From assembly GCF_019683595.1 (NCBI RefSeq), contig NZ_JADGHZ010000012.1, forward strand, positions 1-44,332: DNA of 44,332 nt, read 5' to 3'. Below the pieces are notes generated by a model that was given only the letters and a program-made list of their open reading frames with translations, was not told the DNA's origin and searched no databases. Made by a program: the position numbers and the translations under genes. Shown one piece after another: positions 42,646-44,332 of the stretch (position 1 is the stretch's first letter; each line of letters opens with the position of its first letter). This DNA is from Sphaerobacter sp. Its GTDB lineage: Bacteria; Chloroflexota; Chloroflexia; Thermomicrobiales; Thermomicrobiaceae.

Positions 42646-44332
42646 GTGGCACGGTATCAGTGGATCGAGCCCGACCCAGCGCCCTGGGCACATAGGCTCT
42701 CTGAAGACTTCCTCCTCGGTGAGATCCTGTGGCGGCGAGGGTTCCGCGACCGTGCGACGGTCGATGCCTTTCTCCAGCCACGGCTCGATGATCTACCCGA
42801 CCCACACGCCCTACCGGACCTCACCGCGGCGGTCAGCCTGATCCGCGACACGATCGACGCCCAGCGGCGGATCGTGGTCTACGGGGACTACGACGCCGAC
42901 GGCCTCTGCGGTACCGCGCTGCTGACGCGGACGCTCAGAGCGCTGGACGCCGACGTGCGCACCATGGTCCCCAACCGGCTCACGGACGGCTACGGGTTGA
43001 ACCTCAATGCCGCTCACCGGATCGCGGCGGACGGTGCGGGACTGGCGATCCTGATCGACTGCGGCACGGGTGACGCCGACGCGCTGCGCATCCTCCAGGC
43101 GGCGGGCGTCCCGGCGGTCGTCCTCGATCACCACCATGTCCGCGATCCCAACCTTCCCGCCGCGGCCTTCGTCTCACCCCGGCGACCGGACTCGCGCTAT
43201 CCCTTCACGGGTCTTGCCGCGGCCGGGGTGGCCTACCAAGTGGCGCGGGCGCTGCTGGGGGAGGAACGCGCCGCGAAGCTCCTGCCGCTGGCAGCGCTGG
43301 CGACCGTTGCCGATGTCGTCCCGCTGGAGCGAGACAACCGGGCCATTGTGCACCACGGGCTGCGACGGTTCGCCGCCGACGCGCCGCTGGGGCTGCAAGT
43401 GTTGTGCGTCGATGCGGGCGTGGATGCCCGCGCGCTCACCGCCTGGCATCTCGCCTTCATCCTCGCGCCCCGCGTGAACGCCGCCGGCCGGATGGACGAC
43501 CCCATGCCGGCCTTGCGCCTGCTCTTGACGGAGGATGCGGCCGAGGCTCGCCGGCTGGCGCGGCGACTCTCCCAGTTGAACGCCCGTCGGCAGGAGGCGA
43601 CCGAGCGGATGCTGGTCCAGGCCGAGCAGCGGCTGGCGCTCGGTGAGGGCGACCTCGCATCGGTCCTGCTCGTGGCGGAGGAGGGCTGGAGCGTGGGGCT
43701 GGTCGGGCTCGTGGCAAGCCGCCTGGCGGACCGGTACCAGCGCCCGGCGGTCGTGCTGGCGCGGGACGGGGAACTGAGCCGCGGCTCAGCGCGCAGCATC
43801 GACGGGTTCAACATCGTTGAGGCACTCGACGCCTGCCGGGATCTGCTCGTGGCGCACGGTGGGCACAGCCGGGCGGCCGGTCTGACGGTCGAGACCGCGC
43901 ACCTTCGCACCCTGGAAGAGCGTCTGCAGAGCTTGGTGGGCGAGACCTTCCCGGACGGGTTCCCACGCCCGGTGTTGCAACTCGACGCCGAGCTCCACGC
44001 GGACGAACTGGTCCCCGAGACGGCGCGGCTGATCGAGGCGCTCGAACCGTGCGGGACCGGTAACCCGACCCCCGTCTTTTTCATGCGAGACGTCAGCGTC
44101 CAGCGCCCGCGTCTCAGCCGGGACGGCAAGCATCTCCTCTTCGACGTGGTCGCGCGGAACCGTACGTTGGTGCGCCGGGTGGGCGCGGTGTCGTTCAATG
44201 GCGGTGAGCGCCTCGACGAACTGGCATCCCTGCAACGAGCGGACGTGGCCTTCACCCTCCGCCGCGACCGCTGGAACGGCGCCGAACGCCTCTCCCTCGA
44301 TGTCGTAGACTTCCGCCCCGCCACGGCTCGCC
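42646..44332 (+). CDS. recJ: Single-stranded-DNA-specific exonuclease RecJ (3' end cut off)
   Basis: 5'-3' exonuclease for single-stranded DNA in recombination and repair. The 562 residues present show the DHH phosphoesterase motifs VVYGDYDADGLCGTALL, LIDCGTGDAD, VVLDHHHVRD, and RVNAAGRMDDP, and the DHHA1 motif VAHGGHSRAAGLTVET, followed by the start of the OB-fold part (CGTGNPTPVFFMRDVSVQRP). No stop is reached before the window end. The start is taken as GTG 42646 (MARYQWIEPD), with GGAG only 2-3 bases before it; GTG 42607 is an in-frame alternative that would add 13 residues. Follows the dtxR-family gene by 113 bases. Confidence 0.93.
   Translation, partial: MARYQWIEPDPAPWAHRLSEDFLLGEILWRRGFRDRATVDAFLQPRLDDLPDPHALPDLTAAVSLIRDTIDAQRRIVVYGDYDADGLCGTALLTRTLRALDADVRTMVPNRLTDGYGLNLNAAHRIAADGAGLAILIDCGTGDADALRILQAAGVPAVVLDHHHVRDPNLPAAAFVSPRRPDSRYPFTGLAAAGVAYQVARALLGEERAAKLLPLAALATVADVVPLERDNRAIVHHGLRRFAADAPLGLQVLCVDAGVDARALTAWHLAFILAPRVNAAGRMDDPMPALRLLLTEDAAEARRLARRLSQLNARRQEATERMLVQAEQRLALGEGDLASVLLVAEEGWSVGLVGLVASRLADRYQRPAVVLARDGELSRGSARSIDGFNIVEALDACRDLLVAHGGHSRAAGLTVETAHLRTLEERLQSLVGETFPDGFPRPVLQLDAELHADELVPETARLIEALEPCGTGNPTPVFFMRDVSVQRPRLSRDGKHLLFDVVARNRTLVRRVGAVSFNGGERLDELASLQRADVAFTLRRDRWNGAERLSLDVVDFRPATAR

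Noticed and set aside
43233-44324. 363-codon open frame on the minus strand opposite recJ
   Set aside because: Ser/Arg-rich antisense frame; recJ on the plus strand has all catalytic motifs.

Overview
The window is a GC-rich chromosomal stretch with many GTG starts, strong GGAGG-type ribosome sites and tightly packed operons. Three things together suggest a thermophilic, aerobic Chloroflexota of the Thermomicrobia (Sphaerobacter-like): an F-type ATP synthase operon followed by murA, a System I cytochrome c maturation operon with a Cys-type CcmE, and a large molybdenum-hydroxylase (cox) cluster. The assignment is inferred from gene content and style; no rRNA or other marker is present to prove it.

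Layout. (1) 179-5788 (+): atpF-H-A-G-D-C, the end of the ATP synthase operon, with a nested hairpin element between atpD and atpC and a terminator-like hairpin after atpC. (2) 5980-7254 (+): murA, followed by a long REP-like inverted repeat. (3) 7540-15290 (+): the cytochrome c maturation operon. It begins with a 723-bp tandem duplication giving two TlpA/CcmG-type thioredoxins, then a CopD-like membrane protein, ccmE, ccmF, ccmH, a short CcmI-like gene, ccmA, ccmB, ccmC and ccmD, mostly with overlapping start and stop codons, and ends at two hairpins. (4) 15360-28626 (-): a molybdenum hydroxylase cluster. Read on the minus strand it is coxG-coxS-coxL-coxM (promoter near 28.6 kb, strong terminator at 24.0 kb), then coxD-coxE, a small and a large XdhC-like gene, a MocA-like cytidylyltransferase, a Nudix hydrolase, a second coxL-like large subunit without its own S and M partners, and an unrecognised membrane-anchored protein. 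Both large subunits carry the form II active-site loop AYRGAGR, not the Cys-containing loop of proven CO dehydrogenases, so the true substrate is open. (5) 28651-29975: a SCO1664-family kinase-fold protein (-) and a cysteine-less HesB/IscA-like protein (+). (6) 30052-33660 (+): tig-clpP-clpX, with an extended -10 promoter and a strong terminator. (7) 33693-44332: housekeeping and miscellaneous genes: a DinB-like protein (-), a cyclic amidohydrolase (+), a GT-C glycosyltransferase (-), a YugP-type membrane zinc protease (-), a polyprenyl synthetase (+), a DUF1786 protein (-), a metallophosphoesterase (-), a DtxR-family metalloregulator (+) and the 5' part of recJ (+), cut by the window end.

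Functionally the window is mostly respiratory energy metabolism: ATP synthase, heme attachment to c-type cytochromes, and a molybdenum hydroxylase likely to feed electrons to that chain, plus protein quality control (trigger factor, ClpXP). No tRNA, rRNA, CRISPR array, insertion sequence or phage gene was recognised. The most unusual points are the Cys-type CcmE next to a CcmH, the duplicated thioredoxin with its flanks, the second form II CoxL lacking partner subunits, and the split XdhC pair.
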